Of a stretch of DNA of 64,000 nt, positions 51,390 to 59,764 are shown one piece after another. The DNA is taken from assembly GCA_903904755.1 (NCBI GenBank), contig CAIVDV010000020.1, forward strand, positions 1 to 64,000. The letters are read 5' to 3'. The stretch is from an uncultured Acidobacteriaceae bacterium. GTDB lineage: Bacteria > Acidobacteriota > Terriglobia > Terriglobales > Acidobacteriaceae. A program made the position numbers and the translations under genes. Each line of letters opens with the position of its first letter. The stretch's first letter is position 1. The notes below the pieces were generated by a model. That model worked only from the letters and a program-made list of their open reading frames with translations. It was not told the DNA's origin and did not search any database.

Positions 51390-52550
51390 GTGAAACGTCT
51401 TGCGATTTTAGGTTCTACGGGATCCATCGGGCAGAGCACGCTGTCCATCGTGGAGCAATATCCTGAGCGGTACAGCGTGGCGACTCTGGCGGCCGGGCGG
51501 AATGTGGCCAGCGCCTTCCAGCAGGTGCAGCGCTGGCGGCCGCAGGTGGTTTCGCTGGCTACTGAAGAGCTGGCTGGGGAGCTCGCCGACCGGCTGAAGG
51601 CTGCCGGAGTCACCGGCGTTGAGGTGACCTGGGGCACGGCGGGAACGGTGGCCTGCGCCACGCATCCTGAGGCTGACTTTGTGGTTTCAGCCATTGTGGG
51701 CGTGGCCGGGCTGGAGGCGACCCACGCGGCCATCCTGGCGGGCAAGCCGATTGGCCTGGCCAACAAGGAGTGCATGGTGGCGGCCGGGGAGATTTTGACC
51801 GCCGCAGCCCGGGAGCGGAATGTGCCGCTGCTGCCGATTGACTCCGAACACAACGCCGTTCACCAGTGCATGCGCGTGGGCCAGCCCAATGAGGTGAAGT
51901 TTGTGTGGCTTACGGCCTCGGGCGGGCCATTCCGCAAGCTGCCGCTGGCGGATTTTGCCCACATCACGCCGGAGCAGGCGCTCAAGCACCCCACCTGGGT
52001 GATGGGCCAGCGCATCACGATTGACTCGGCGACGATGCTGAACAAGGGGCTGGAGGTCATCGAGGCCTGCCGCCTGTTCCACGTGCCGGCCTCTCAGGTT
52101 CGCGTCACGGTGCATCCTCAGTCCACTGTGCACTCGCTGGTGGAGTTTGTGGACGGGTCGATTCTGGCGCAGATTTCGGTGACGGATATGCGGTTGCCGA
52201 TTCTCTACGCGCTGGCTTACCCGGAGCGGCCGGCATCGAATTTGACCTTTGACCTGGCCGCGCTCTCGCATCTCGACTTTGAGCAGCCGGACCTGGAGCG
52301 CTTCCCCTGCCTGCGCCTTGCCTATGAGGCTGCGGAGAAGGGTGGTGCCCATTCGATTGCGTTGAATGCTGCGGATGAAATCGCAGTTGAGGCGTTTCTG
52401 GCGCGAAAGATAACCTTTATGGGCATCCCGCGTACAATAGAGAAGGTTCTGGAACTGACGCCAGAGAGCCATCCGGAGACGATTGCCGGGGTGCTGGCAG
52501 TGGACGAGCAATCCAGAACACTGGCCCGCGAGGTAATCTCCCGCTCCTGA
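51390..52550 (+). CDS. dxr: 1-deoxy-D-xylulose 5-phosphate reductoisomerase
   Basis: A 386-residue NADPH-dependent enzyme of the MEP pathway, converting DXP to MEP. NADPH loop GSTGSIGQSTL at residues 7-17, IGLANKECMVAAGE, the metal-binding glutamates around PIDSEHNAV, and the flexible loop area WMGQRITIDSATMLNKG-like VMGQRITIDSATMLNKG. C-terminal helical domain present. Length is typical. GTG start at 51390. It is between cdsA and rseP, supplying precursors for UppS in the same operon. Confidence 0.96.
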   Translation: MKRLAILGSTGSIGQSTLSIVEQYPERYSVATLAAGRNVASAFQQVQRWRPQVVSLATEELAGELADRLKAAGVTGVEVTWGTAGTVACATHPEADFVVSAIVGVAGLEATHAAILAGKPIGLANKECMVAAGEILTAAARERNVPLLPIDSEHNAVHQCMRVGQPNEVKFVWLTASGGPFRKLPLADFAHITPEQALKHPTWVMGQRITIDSATMLNKGLEVIEACRLFHVPASQVRVTVHPQSTVHSLVEFVDGSILAQISVTDMRLPILYALAYPERPASNLTFDLAALSHLDFEQPDLERFPCLRLAYEAAEKGGAHSIALNAADEIAVEAFLARKITFMGIPRTIEKVLELTPESHPETIAGVLAVDEQSRTLAREVISRS

Positions 52551-52620
52551 ACAGGGCAGCGTCTTTCCCACGTTCGCCTGCAATCCCGGCCAACCCGGTA
52601 CGAGGCACTTTTCGACCCCT

Positions 52621-53970
52621 ATGCACACACTTGTGGTTTCCGTACTTTCCTTCATCGTCGTTCTCGGCATCATGGTGGTGGTTCATGAGTTTGGCCACTT
52701 TGCGGCGGCCAAGCTGTGCCGGGTACGTGTGGAAGCCTTTGCCGTGGGCTTTGGTCCGCGCGTGGTTGGCATTGTGCGCGGCGGGACGGACTACCGCATC
52801 AACGCGCTGCCCTTTGGCGGCTATGTGAAGATGGCCGGCGAATTGCCGGGCGAGAACGTGTCGGAAGATCCGGGCGACTTCCAGAACCATCCCCGGTGGC
52901 AGCGCATCCTCATTGGCCTGGGCGGGCCGCTGGCAAACTTCATCCTCGCCTTTGCGCTGATGGCCGGCTACTACATGACGCACAACGAGGTGCCCAACTT
53001 TCAGTCGCAGCCTGCCGTGCTGGATTGGGTGCCCGCCGGAACCGATGCGGCGATTGCCGGCATGAAGGACGGCGACAAGATTGTGAACTTCGCCGGTCGC
53101 GAGAATCCCAGTTGGGAGTCCATCAGCGCGCTGGTGCAGGGCCATATCAACCAGACGGTTCCCTACGCGGTGGAGCGTGGCGGGCAGCGTGTTACGGGCA
53201 GCTTCCTTTTCCGCGATGACACCAAGGGCGGCCATCCCGACTTTGACTCCATCGGCCTGCTGCCCAATGAGCAGTCCACGCCGATTACCGTGAACCAGGT
53301 GAACGCCGGGACGCCCGCCTACAAGGCCGGCATCCAGCAGGGCGATGTCTTCCTCTCGGTCGATGGTCATGAGTTCCACGGGCTGGCCTCGATGATTTCG
53401 TATCTGCAGGCGGGCAAGGGCGCGCCGCTGCATATCCAGGTGCAGCGCGCCGGCAAAGTTCTGCCAGTGGAAATCACCCCTGTGAAGATGGAGATGGCCA
53501 AGGAAGGCGCGGCTTGGCGGATTGGCTTTACCGTTGTGCCCCCGCCCAGCCACGTGGAGCAGATGGCTCTGCTGCCGGCGCTGGTTGCCTCGGCTGAGTT
53601 CAACCGCGAGCAGTCTGGGCTCATCCTGAACGTGCTGAAGGGCTTGTTTGGACACCGCATCAATGTGGGAAGCCTGTCAGGGCCCATCGGAATTGCCCAG
53701 CAGACTGGGCAGGCGGCGGAGAGCCACGACGCCGGGTATGTGATTCGCCTGATGACGATGATCAGCATCAACCTCGGCATCCTGAACCTGATGCCGTTCC
53801 CGATTCTCGATGGCGGTCTGATTTTGTTCCTGCTGATTGAGAGCATCATCCGCCGCGATGTCTCGCTTGCCATCAAGGAGCGGGTCTATCAGGCGGCGTT
53901 TGTGCTGATCATCCTGTTTGCGGTGTACATCAGCGTCAACGACATCACCAAGATTGCGATGAACCACTAG
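52621..53970 (+). CDS. rseP: Site-2 protease RseP (RIP metalloprotease)
   Basis: A 449-residue intramembrane metalloprotease that cleaves anti-sigma factors or signal remnants within the membrane. Zinc motif HEFGH at residues 22-26 with Glu23, third ligand Asp in NLMPFPILDGG (about 393-402). Two PDZ domains lie at about 125-195 and 215-290, and four helices in all. Ends the uppS-cdsA-dxr-rseP order common to many bacteria. The ATG at 52621 is supported by normal homology to the N-terminal helix. Confidence 0.95.
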   Translation: MHTLVVSVLSFIVVLGIMVVVHEFGHFAAAKLCRVRVEAFAVGFGPRVVGIVRGGTDYRINALPFGGYVKMAGELPGENVSEDPGDFQNHPRWQRILIGLGGPLANFILAFALMAGYYMTHNEVPNFQSQPAVLDWVPAGTDAAIAGMKDGDKIVNFAGRENPSWESISALVQGHINQTVPYAVERGGQRVTGSFLFRDDTKGGHPDFDSIGLLPNEQSTPITVNQVNAGTPAYKAGIQQGDVFLSVDGHEFHGLASMISYLQAGKGAPLHIQVQRAGKVLPVEITPVKMEMAKEGAAWRIGFTVVPPPSHVEQMALLPALVASAEFNREQSGLILNVLKGLFGHRINVGSLSGPIGIAQQTGQAAESHDAGYVIRLMTMISINLGILNLMPFPILDGGLILFLLIESIIRRDVSLAIKERVYQAAFVLIILFAVYISVNDITKIAMNH

Positions 53971-53972
53971 CG

Positions 53973-54416
53973 ATGGCGGTGACCACGACAGTCCGCGTGC
54001 GCTATGCGGAAACCGACCAGATGGGTGTGGTCTACTACGCCAACTATCTGGTGTGGTTTGAGGTGGGCCGCGTGGAGTATCTGCGCGGACTGGGCTACGA
54101 CTATCGCCAGATGGAAGAGACGGACGGGGCGATTTTGCCCGTGGTTGAGGCCAACTGCCGCTACCGCGCCCCGGCACGCTACGACGATTTGATTGAGATA
54201 GAGGCCAGCCCCATCCTGCTTCGCGGAGCGGTGCTGAAGTTTGGCTACCGCATTTATCGCGCCGCCACCGAGGCGGCCGAGCGGCAACTGCTGGCCGAGG
54301 GCGAAACCACCCACGTGGTCTGCGACCGCGAACTGAACAAGCGCCCGCTGCCAGAGCGGGTTGCTGAACCGATGCGCCGGGCCATTCACGCGCTGAAGCA
54401 TCCGGCTGAGGTGTAA
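53973..54416 (+). CDS. YbgC-like acyl-CoA thioesterase (hot-dog fold)
   Basis: A 147-residue 4-hydroxybenzoyl-CoA thioesterase-family protein. The catalytic Asp lies in RYAETDQMGVVYYANYLVWFE, which closely matches the YbgC motif. It begins 2 bases after the rseP stop, so it is at the end of the envelope operon. YbgC acts on short-chain or phospholipid-linked acyl-CoA in other bacteria; specificity here is not visible. Confidence 0.92.
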   Translation: MAVTTTVRVRYAETDQMGVVYYANYLVWFEVGRVEYLRGLGYDYRQMEETDGAILPVVEANCRYRAPARYDDLIEIEASPILLRGAVLKFGYRIYRAATEAAERQLLAEGETTHVVCDRELNKRPLPERVAEPMRRAIHALKHPAEV

Positions 54417-54512
54417 ATCGCTGATTTCCTTCGGCTCCCCCCTTCCCACCACCGTGACCATGTCGCTATAGTTCAGGAAACCGTTCTTCCTCCGGTTCTG
54501 AGGTCACTCTGC

Positions 54513-56606
54513 ATGGTGCGATGCCCCCTTCGCCTGATTCCGGTTTTGCTCTTCGTTTTGTTTGCCGGCGCGTGGAATGCGGTGGCTGGGGCGCAGTCTG
54601 TCGCCAATGCGCCGCACCCGGATGTGGTGGAAATCCACCTGGGGGACAGCGTGGTGGCGCTGAACGGGCCGTGGAAGTTCCAAGTCGGCGACTCCCCTGT
54701 GGATCCCGCAACCCACCAGCCGGTTTGGGCTCAGCCAGGGTTTGATGATTCCAAATGGGAGACGGTGGATTTGACTCCGCCGGAAGGCTCGCTTGACCCT
54801 ATCTCTGGCTTGAGCGGGTATGTCACCGGCTGGGCCACCCGTGGGCACAAAGGCTACTGGGGATATGCGTGGTACCGCATTCGTGTGCGGGTGGACGCGC
54901 GACCCGGGGTGAAGCTGGCAGTTGCCGGGCCGGCCAATGTAGACGACGCCTACCAGGCCTTTGACGATGCCAGGCTCGTTGGCACTTTTGGAGATTTCAG
55001 CAAGGCGCGCCCGGTCATCTACTTTACCCAACCCGTCATGTTTCCGGTAGACCCGGGCAGCGGGGAGAGGGTATTGGCATTCCGCATCTGGATGGAGGCG
55101 AACACGCTGTTGCAGGGAGATGAGCAGGGGGGATTCCACTCTGCGCCGCTGTTGGGCGAGGCGCGGGCCGTGGCAGCGCAGCACCAGGGCCACTGGATCG
55201 AGCTGGTGCGCGCCTACTTCCTCTCCCCGGTGCAGGCAATCATCTTTGCGCTGCTTGGCATTGTGGCCTGCAGCCTGATGCTCTTTGACCGCTCTGACCG
55301 CGTTTACCTGTGGATTGCGCTGGTGCTATTGACGACGGCGGTCAATAACATCATCACTACGGTGGCTTCCTTTACGCAGTGGGTTGGCGCGCTGGACGCG
55401 ACCATCTTTGGGGATATTGTCGTGCTTCCGCTGGTGTATACGGGCTGGGTGATGGTGTGGCGGGTGTGGTTTCGACTCCGTAAACCCACCTGGCTGCCTG
55501 ACCTGCTGGGCGTCCTTGTGCTGCTGCTGATGGTGTCGAACGCCTTGGGCGACAACATCTACTACGAGTTGGTCCCGCTGAATGTCGCCCACCTGTTTCA
55601 TCTGCTGTCAGTTGGGGTGCGCATGACCCTGGCGCTGCTTGTGGTGGCCAATGTCTTCATCGGCATCCGCGAGCAGGGGCTGGAGGGCTGGATTGTGCTG
55701 CCCACATCGCTGCTGGGAATGATTGGCGGCTTCCGAACAGAGCTGAGTGAGATGCACATTACGGTGAGTTGGGTGATTCTTGGCTCCACCGTCACCACCT
55801 CACAGATTGCCAACATCCTGCTGGTGGGTACGCTGGCAATCCTGCTGCTGCGTCGGCTGCGGGTGAGCATACGCACCCAGCGGCAAATGGCGCTGGACGT
55901 ACGCCAGGCCCAGGAAGTGCAGCAGGTCATCCTGCCGGAGGGCAAGACGAAGCTGCCCGGCTTCACGATTGAGAGCGAGTACCGGCCGGCGCGCGAGGTG
56001 GGCGGCGACTTCTTCCAGATTCTGCCGCACAAGACCGACGGCAGCCTGCTTATCGTGGCCGGCGATGTGACCGGCAAGGGACTGAAGGCGGGCATGCTGG
56101 TGGCGCTGCTGGTGGGCGCGATCCGCAGCACGGCCGAGCTGAATCCCGACCCGGAGTTTGTGCTGCGCGCGCTGAACCGGCGGCTGATGGGCCGCGGCGA
56201 CGCCCAGGCCACCTGCCTGGTGCTGCGCATCACTTCAGAAGGGCAGGCCAAGCTGGCCAACGCCGGGCATATGCCGCCCTACCTGAACGGCGACGCCCTG
56301 CCCATGGAAGGGGCGCTGCCGCTGGGCATGGCCGAGGGCGCGGAGTTCTCGGTGATGCGCTTCCAGGTGAACGAGGGCGACCGGCTGCTGCTGCTGTCAG
56401 ACGGCGTCGTCGAGGCGACCAACGCCGACGGCAAGCTCTTCGGCTTCGAGCGGGTGCTTGAGCTGGTGAGCAAGGCCGGCGCGGCGGCGGAGGTGGCCAC
56501 AGCCGCTCAGGCTTTTGGCCAGGAAGACGATATCAGCGTCATCGCGGTAACCCGCACCAGGGAGCCGGAGTATGCGAATACATGGGCGCCGCAGGTTGGG
56601 CTTTAG
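54513..56606 (+). CDS. SpoIIE-type PP2C phosphatase with periplasmic jelly-roll sensor
   Basis: A 697-residue membrane phosphatase. After a signal peptide (about 1-30) is a beta-galactosidase-like jelly-roll domain (about 45-200: [31 protein letters not shown]). About seven helices follow (235-440), then the cytoplasmic PP2C/SpoIIE domain (about 475-690) with [37 protein letters not shown], and [13 protein letters not shown]. It would dephosphorylate an anti-sigma antagonist-type or other protein in response to an extracytoplasmic ligand. It converges with the B12-binding gene, sharing stop bases. Confidence 0.9.
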   Translation: MVRCPLRLIPVLLFVLFAGAWNAVAGAQSVANAPHPDVVEIHLGDSVVALNGPWKFQVGDSPVDPATHQPVWAQPGFDDSKWETVDLTPPEGSLDPISGLSGYVTGWATRGHKGYWGYAWYRIRVRVDARPGVKLAVAGPANVDDAYQAFDDARLVGTFGDFSKARPVIYFTQPVMFPVDPGSGERVLAFRIWMEANTLLQGDEQGGFHSAPLLGEARAVAAQHQGHWIELVRAYFLSPVQAIIFALLGIVACSLMLFDRSDRVYLWIALVLLTTAVNNIITTVASFTQWVGALDATIFGDIVVLPLVYTGWVMVWRVWFRLRKPTWLPDLLGVLVLLLMVSNALGDNIYYELVPLNVAHLFHLLSVGVRMTLALLVVANVFIGIREQGLEGWIVLPTSLLGMIGGFRTELSEMHITVSWVILGSTVTTSQIANILLVGTLAILLLRRLRVSIRTQRQMALDVRQAQEVQQVILPEGKTKLPGFTIESEYRPAREVGGDFFQILPHKTDGSLLIVAGDVTGKGLKAGMLVALLVGAIRSTAELNPDPEFVLRALNRRLMGRGDAQATCLVLRITSEGQAKLANAGHMPPYLNGDALPMEGALPLGMAEGAEFSVMRFQVNEGDRLLLLSDGVVEATNADGKLFGFERVLELVSKAGAAAEVATAAQAFGQEDDISVIAVTRTREPEYANTWAPQVGL

Positions 56607-57028
56607 ATTGCAGCCGTGCGTGGCTTGACGTTGTTGCGGAGGAATTGGACGACTGAGTCGAGCGGGGTGCCGGGGCCGAAGACGCGGGCGACTCCAGCGG
56701 CTTCGAGCGCGGGGATATCCGTGGCGGGGATGGTGCCGCCGAGGACGACGAGAATGTCCTGGGCGCGCTGCTCACCCAGCAGGGCGAGGACGCGCGGCAC
56801 AAGCGTATTGTGCGCGCCAGAGAGGATGCTGAGGCCGATGCAGTCTACGTCCTCGTCAATGGCGGCGCGGACGATGGATTCCGGAGTCTTGCGCAGGCCG
56901 GTGTAGAGCACTTCCATGCCGGCATCGCGCAGGGCGTGGGCGATGACCTTTGCGCCGCGGTCGTGCCCGTCGAGGCCTACTTTGGCGACGAGTACGCGGA
57001 TGGGGCGGGCTGGAGCGGTGGCGGCCAT
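56603..57028 (-). CDS. Stand-alone cobalamin-binding domain (MCM small-type)
   Basis: A 141-residue B12-binding protein. The motif DGHDRGAK (Asp20, His22, Gly25; DxHxxG) marks the base-off adenosylcobalamin binding domain, and [20 protein letters not shown] and [15 protein letters not shown] match methylmalonyl-CoA mutase C-terminal domains. It is a separate subunit here; the large catalytic subunit is not nearby. ATG 57028 is chosen over far-upstream starts (57157), which lie in noncoding-looking sequence. The stop overlaps the convergent phosphatase stop. Confidence 0.9.
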   Translation of the reverse strand: MAATAPARPIRVLVAKVGLDGHDRGAKVIAHALRDAGMEVLYTGLRKTPESIVRAAIDEDVDCIGLSILSGAHNTLVPRVLALLGEQRAQDILVVLGGTIPATDIPALEAAGVARVFGPGTPLDSVVQFLRNNVKPRTAAI

Positions 57029-57568
57029 TGGTGGGAATGGTAGCGCATGGGGGCGAGGCGGGGCCAGCGGGGACGCAACAGAGATCCGTTGAATCCCGCT
57101 AACGCCGCGAACTTGCCAACTCGCCATTGCGGCGCAGTCGTTGCTGACCTGCTGCATATGTCAACACCCCATATATCCCGCGCCCTCTCCAAATCCAACG
57201 GATGGAACCACATACAGTGCAAGAAAACCTTGCGAACGCTGCCGGGAATTATTCCCCGAAAGCGCACAATGAACGTAGCCATCGAGAGAGCCAAACGTCA
57301 TGCCGTATGCCATCCAAAAATTCGTCCACGGCACCAGAGATTTTGGGGTGCTCCATCGCCCGCTTTTGGGCGATGGCAGGTTCGACTCTCGCGGTTTCCA
57401 CCCCCCAAATGTGCACAAAATGCAAATAAAAAGCGGGAAAAACACACCAATTACGCGCCGGGAATCACCACTCAAATCCAACGAAATCAATCATATAGGA
57501 GGGACTTGTCACAAAAACACCCACCCTCCCCCCCCTTTTGGACCCATTTCACCCGCCCAAGACCTCCC
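57029..57568. other. 540-base gene-free region, AT-richer, with hairpin and tRNA-like segment
   Basis: No convincing gene. Composition is less GC-rich than the surroundings. It contains the hairpin at 57353-57376 and the T-arm-like sequence that follows. Open frames on both strands here exist but none shows a recognisable family. A minus-strand run of about 60 codons (roughly 57250-57420) is open but unidentifiable. It lies between the B12-binding gene start and the argS stop. Confidence 0.5.
57353..57392 (+). other. Hairpin plus tRNA-like T-arm (possible tRNA relic)
   Basis: CCATCGCCC and GGGCGATGG make a perfect nine-base-pair stem around a six-base loop. Immediately overlapping is GCAGG-TTCGACT-CTCGC, which has the invariant bases of a T-arm but one mismatch and one wobble pair. 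A long variable arm next to a T-arm is what class II tRNAs (Ser, Leu, Sec) have. The 5' half, anticodon arm with a U33 and CCA are missing, so it is at best a decayed fragment. Confidence 0.35.
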
Positions 57569-59575
57569 CTACATCACTTCCGGTGACTCAATGCCGAGCC
57601 AGGCGAGCACCGTTACCAGCTCCCGCAGAGCGATGGCGGCGGTGGCCAGCAGCAACTGCTTTTTGCCGGCGTCTTCTTCGGTGAGGATGTGGTGCTTGTG
57701 GTAGAAGTTGTTGAATTCCTGGGCGAGTTGGAAGGCGTGGCGGGCGACCAGGGCCGGCTCTGAGGTGGCGATGGCCTGGTCGAGGACGAAGCCTCGCTTG
57801 GCGGCGCGCAGCCAGAGTCCCCAAACCTCGTCGGCAGAGTTCAGCAGCGAATCCGGACCGGCGGCGGCCAGGCCGGCCAGCACCGCTTCCGGCGTGAGCC
57901 CGGCTTTGCGGAAGATATTCCGCGCCCGGACGATGGCGTACTGCACGTAGGGACCGGTTTCACCCTCAAAGCTGAGCGCGTCCTTGAAGTCGAAGGCGAT
58001 GACGGAGTTGCGCGTGTACTTGAGCATGAAGTAGCGCAGGGCTCCGATGGCGATTTGCTCGGCGGTCTGCTGCCGTTCCGCTTCGGGCCGCTCGGGATGC
58101 CGCGTGTCCGTCTCCTTGCGGGTGGCGGCGATGAGCTTGTCGATGAGGTCATCGGCTTTGACGCCAAACCCTTTGCGGCCGCTGACCTCAATGTACGGGC
58201 GGGAGAGGTCCTCAGCCGCTACGTCGTAGCCGAGCTCGACGGCGCAGCGGGGGGTGAGCGCGACCATTTCGTAGCTGAAGTGGGTGTAGCGGTCGGCCTC
58301 TGCGGTGTGGCCCATGCCGCGCAGGGCCTGGATGACGTTGGCCTGGGGGTCACTCTGGCGGGAGTCGATGACGTTGTAGATGGCCTGCGCCCCGCCAAAG
58401 TGCGGATGGTCGGCGACGCCGGATTCGGTCGAGATCCAGCAGGTGTGGGCAGGCTCGTCCTGGATGGAGGGATAGTCGTAGAAGGGCTGGTAGCCGAAGT
58501 CGCGACCGAGCAGGCCGAACTTCCAGAGGTGGTAGGCGATGTCTTTGCCGACGTAGGTGACGGTGCCGTTGGAGCGGACGATGACCTTGGCATCCTCGTC
58601 GACGGTGCCTTCGGTGGTTTCCGCGCCGGGGCGGGTCATGACCCAGCAGCCCTTGTTCTTGCCCTCAGTCTCAAAGTAGAGCACGCCTTTGGCCTTGAGC
58701 AATTCAAAGGCAAGCGCCCAGAAGTTGAGGTGCAGAATCTCGCTCTCGCGGGGCAGGAAGTCGTAGGTGATGCCGAGCCGCTGCATGGTTTCCAGATGGC
58801 GGCGAAGGACGGCGGTGGAGATGAGCTCGGCTACGGCTGCGGTCTCGTTGCCGCCGTGTTCGATTTCATGCAGGGTGGCGTAGCGCAGCGCCTTGCGCGC
58901 CTTCTGCTCGTCTTCGGTGCCAGCGGAGTACCACTGCGAGACGCGGGCGTAGACATCCCAGCAGAGGAAGTCGAAGCGGGCGTTGCCGGTTTGGCCTTCG
59001 GCGGCGGTGATGAGCTCGCGGACCTGGTCGAGGGTTCGGCCTTCCAGATGCACGAAGCCGACGACGACGTCGGCCACCTGGACGCCGGTGTTGTCAATGT
59101 AGTTCTGCACGTCGACGCGCTGGCCGGCGGCCTGCAGCAGGCGGACGAAGGTGTCGCCGAGGATGGCGTTGCGCAGGTGGCCGATGTGCGCCGCCTTGTT
59201 GGGATTGATGCTGGTGTGCTCGACAAGGACGTGCAGCGGGGAAGTGCGGGCTGCGCCTTCAGAGACGGCCAACTGCGCGCTGATGGCGGCGCGGTTGAGG
59301 CGGGCGTTGATGTAGCCTGCGCCGGCCGCCTCAAAGCCGGCGAAGCCTGCGGCCGGGGTGAGCGCGGCGGCGAGATCGGCAGCGAGTTCGGTGGCGATGA
59401 TGCGGGGGGCCTTGCGGAGCTTGCGGGCGAGCTCAAATGCGACGGGGAGGGCGAACTCGCCGAGCTTGAGGTCTGGCGGCTGCTCAATGGCGATTGCGCC
59501 CAACTCGACGTCATATTTTGACCGGATGATTTCGCGAACTTGGGCGAGCAGGCGTTGTTGCAGTTCCAGATACAC
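57569..59575 (-). CDS. argS: Arginyl-tRNA synthetase
   Basis: A 668-residue class I synthetase that charges tRNA-Arg. N-terminal Add1 domain (about 1-90), then NPNKAAHIGHLRNAILGDT with the HIGH motif, and YVQYAIVRARNIFRKAG in the C-terminal helical domain, ending in the DALR-type anticodon-binding domain. The KMSKS-equivalent is the SGRKGFGVKADDL segment, typical of non-canonical ArgS. GTG 59575 with AAGGAC upstream gives the standard start; the frame is open to 59695 and TTG 59611 is another option. It diverges from metG. Confidence 0.93.
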   Translation of the reverse strand: MYLELQQRLLAQVREIIRSKYDVELGAIAIEQPPDLKLGEFALPVAFELARKLRKAPRIIATELAADLAAALTPAAGFAGFEAAGAGYINARLNRAAISAQLAVSEGAARTSPLHVLVEHTSINPNKAAHIGHLRNAILGDTFVRLLQAAGQRVDVQNYIDNTGVQVADVVVGFVHLEGRTLDQVRELITAAEGQTGNARFDFLCWDVYARVSQWYSAGTEDEQKARKALRYATLHEIEHGGNETAAVAELISTAVLRRHLETMQRLGITYDFLPRESEILHLNFWALAFELLKAKGVLYFETEGKNKGCWVMTRPGAETTEGTVDEDAKVIVRSNGTVTYVGKDIAYHLWKFGLLGRDFGYQPFYDYPSIQDEPAHTCWISTESGVADHPHFGGAQAIYNVIDSRQSDPQANVIQALRGMGHTAEADRYTHFSYEMVALTPRCAVELGYDVAAEDLSRPYIEVSGRKGFGVKADDLIDKLIAATRKETDTRHPERPEAERQQTAEQIAIGALRYFMLKYTRNSVIAFDFKDALSFEGETGPYVQYAIVRARNIFRKAGLTPEAVLAGLAAAGPDSLLNSADEVWGLWLRAAKRGFVLDQAIATSEPALVARHAFQLAQEFNNFYHKHHILTEEDAGKKQLLLATAAIALRELVTVLAWLGIESPEVM

Positions 59576-59764
59576 AGGCGGGTCCTTGGCGTAAAAAGCG
59601 CGTATTTTCAAGGCTAGTTTAGCAGAGGGGTGGGTGCGGGGAGTGTGCCGGAGTGGGTTCGTGGCCGCGCGGTGTGCGGGGCAGGGCAGGGCCATTCAGT
59701 TAAGATGGAAAAGATGCGCCTGCGGCAGGGGAACCGTGCCTGCGTGGCCAATCCCAGGGAATTG

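Noticed and set aside
57161-57490. A 109-codon minus-strand frame in the gene-free region
   Set aside because: It matches no family, has no ribosome-binding site, and two other frames through the same bases are also open.
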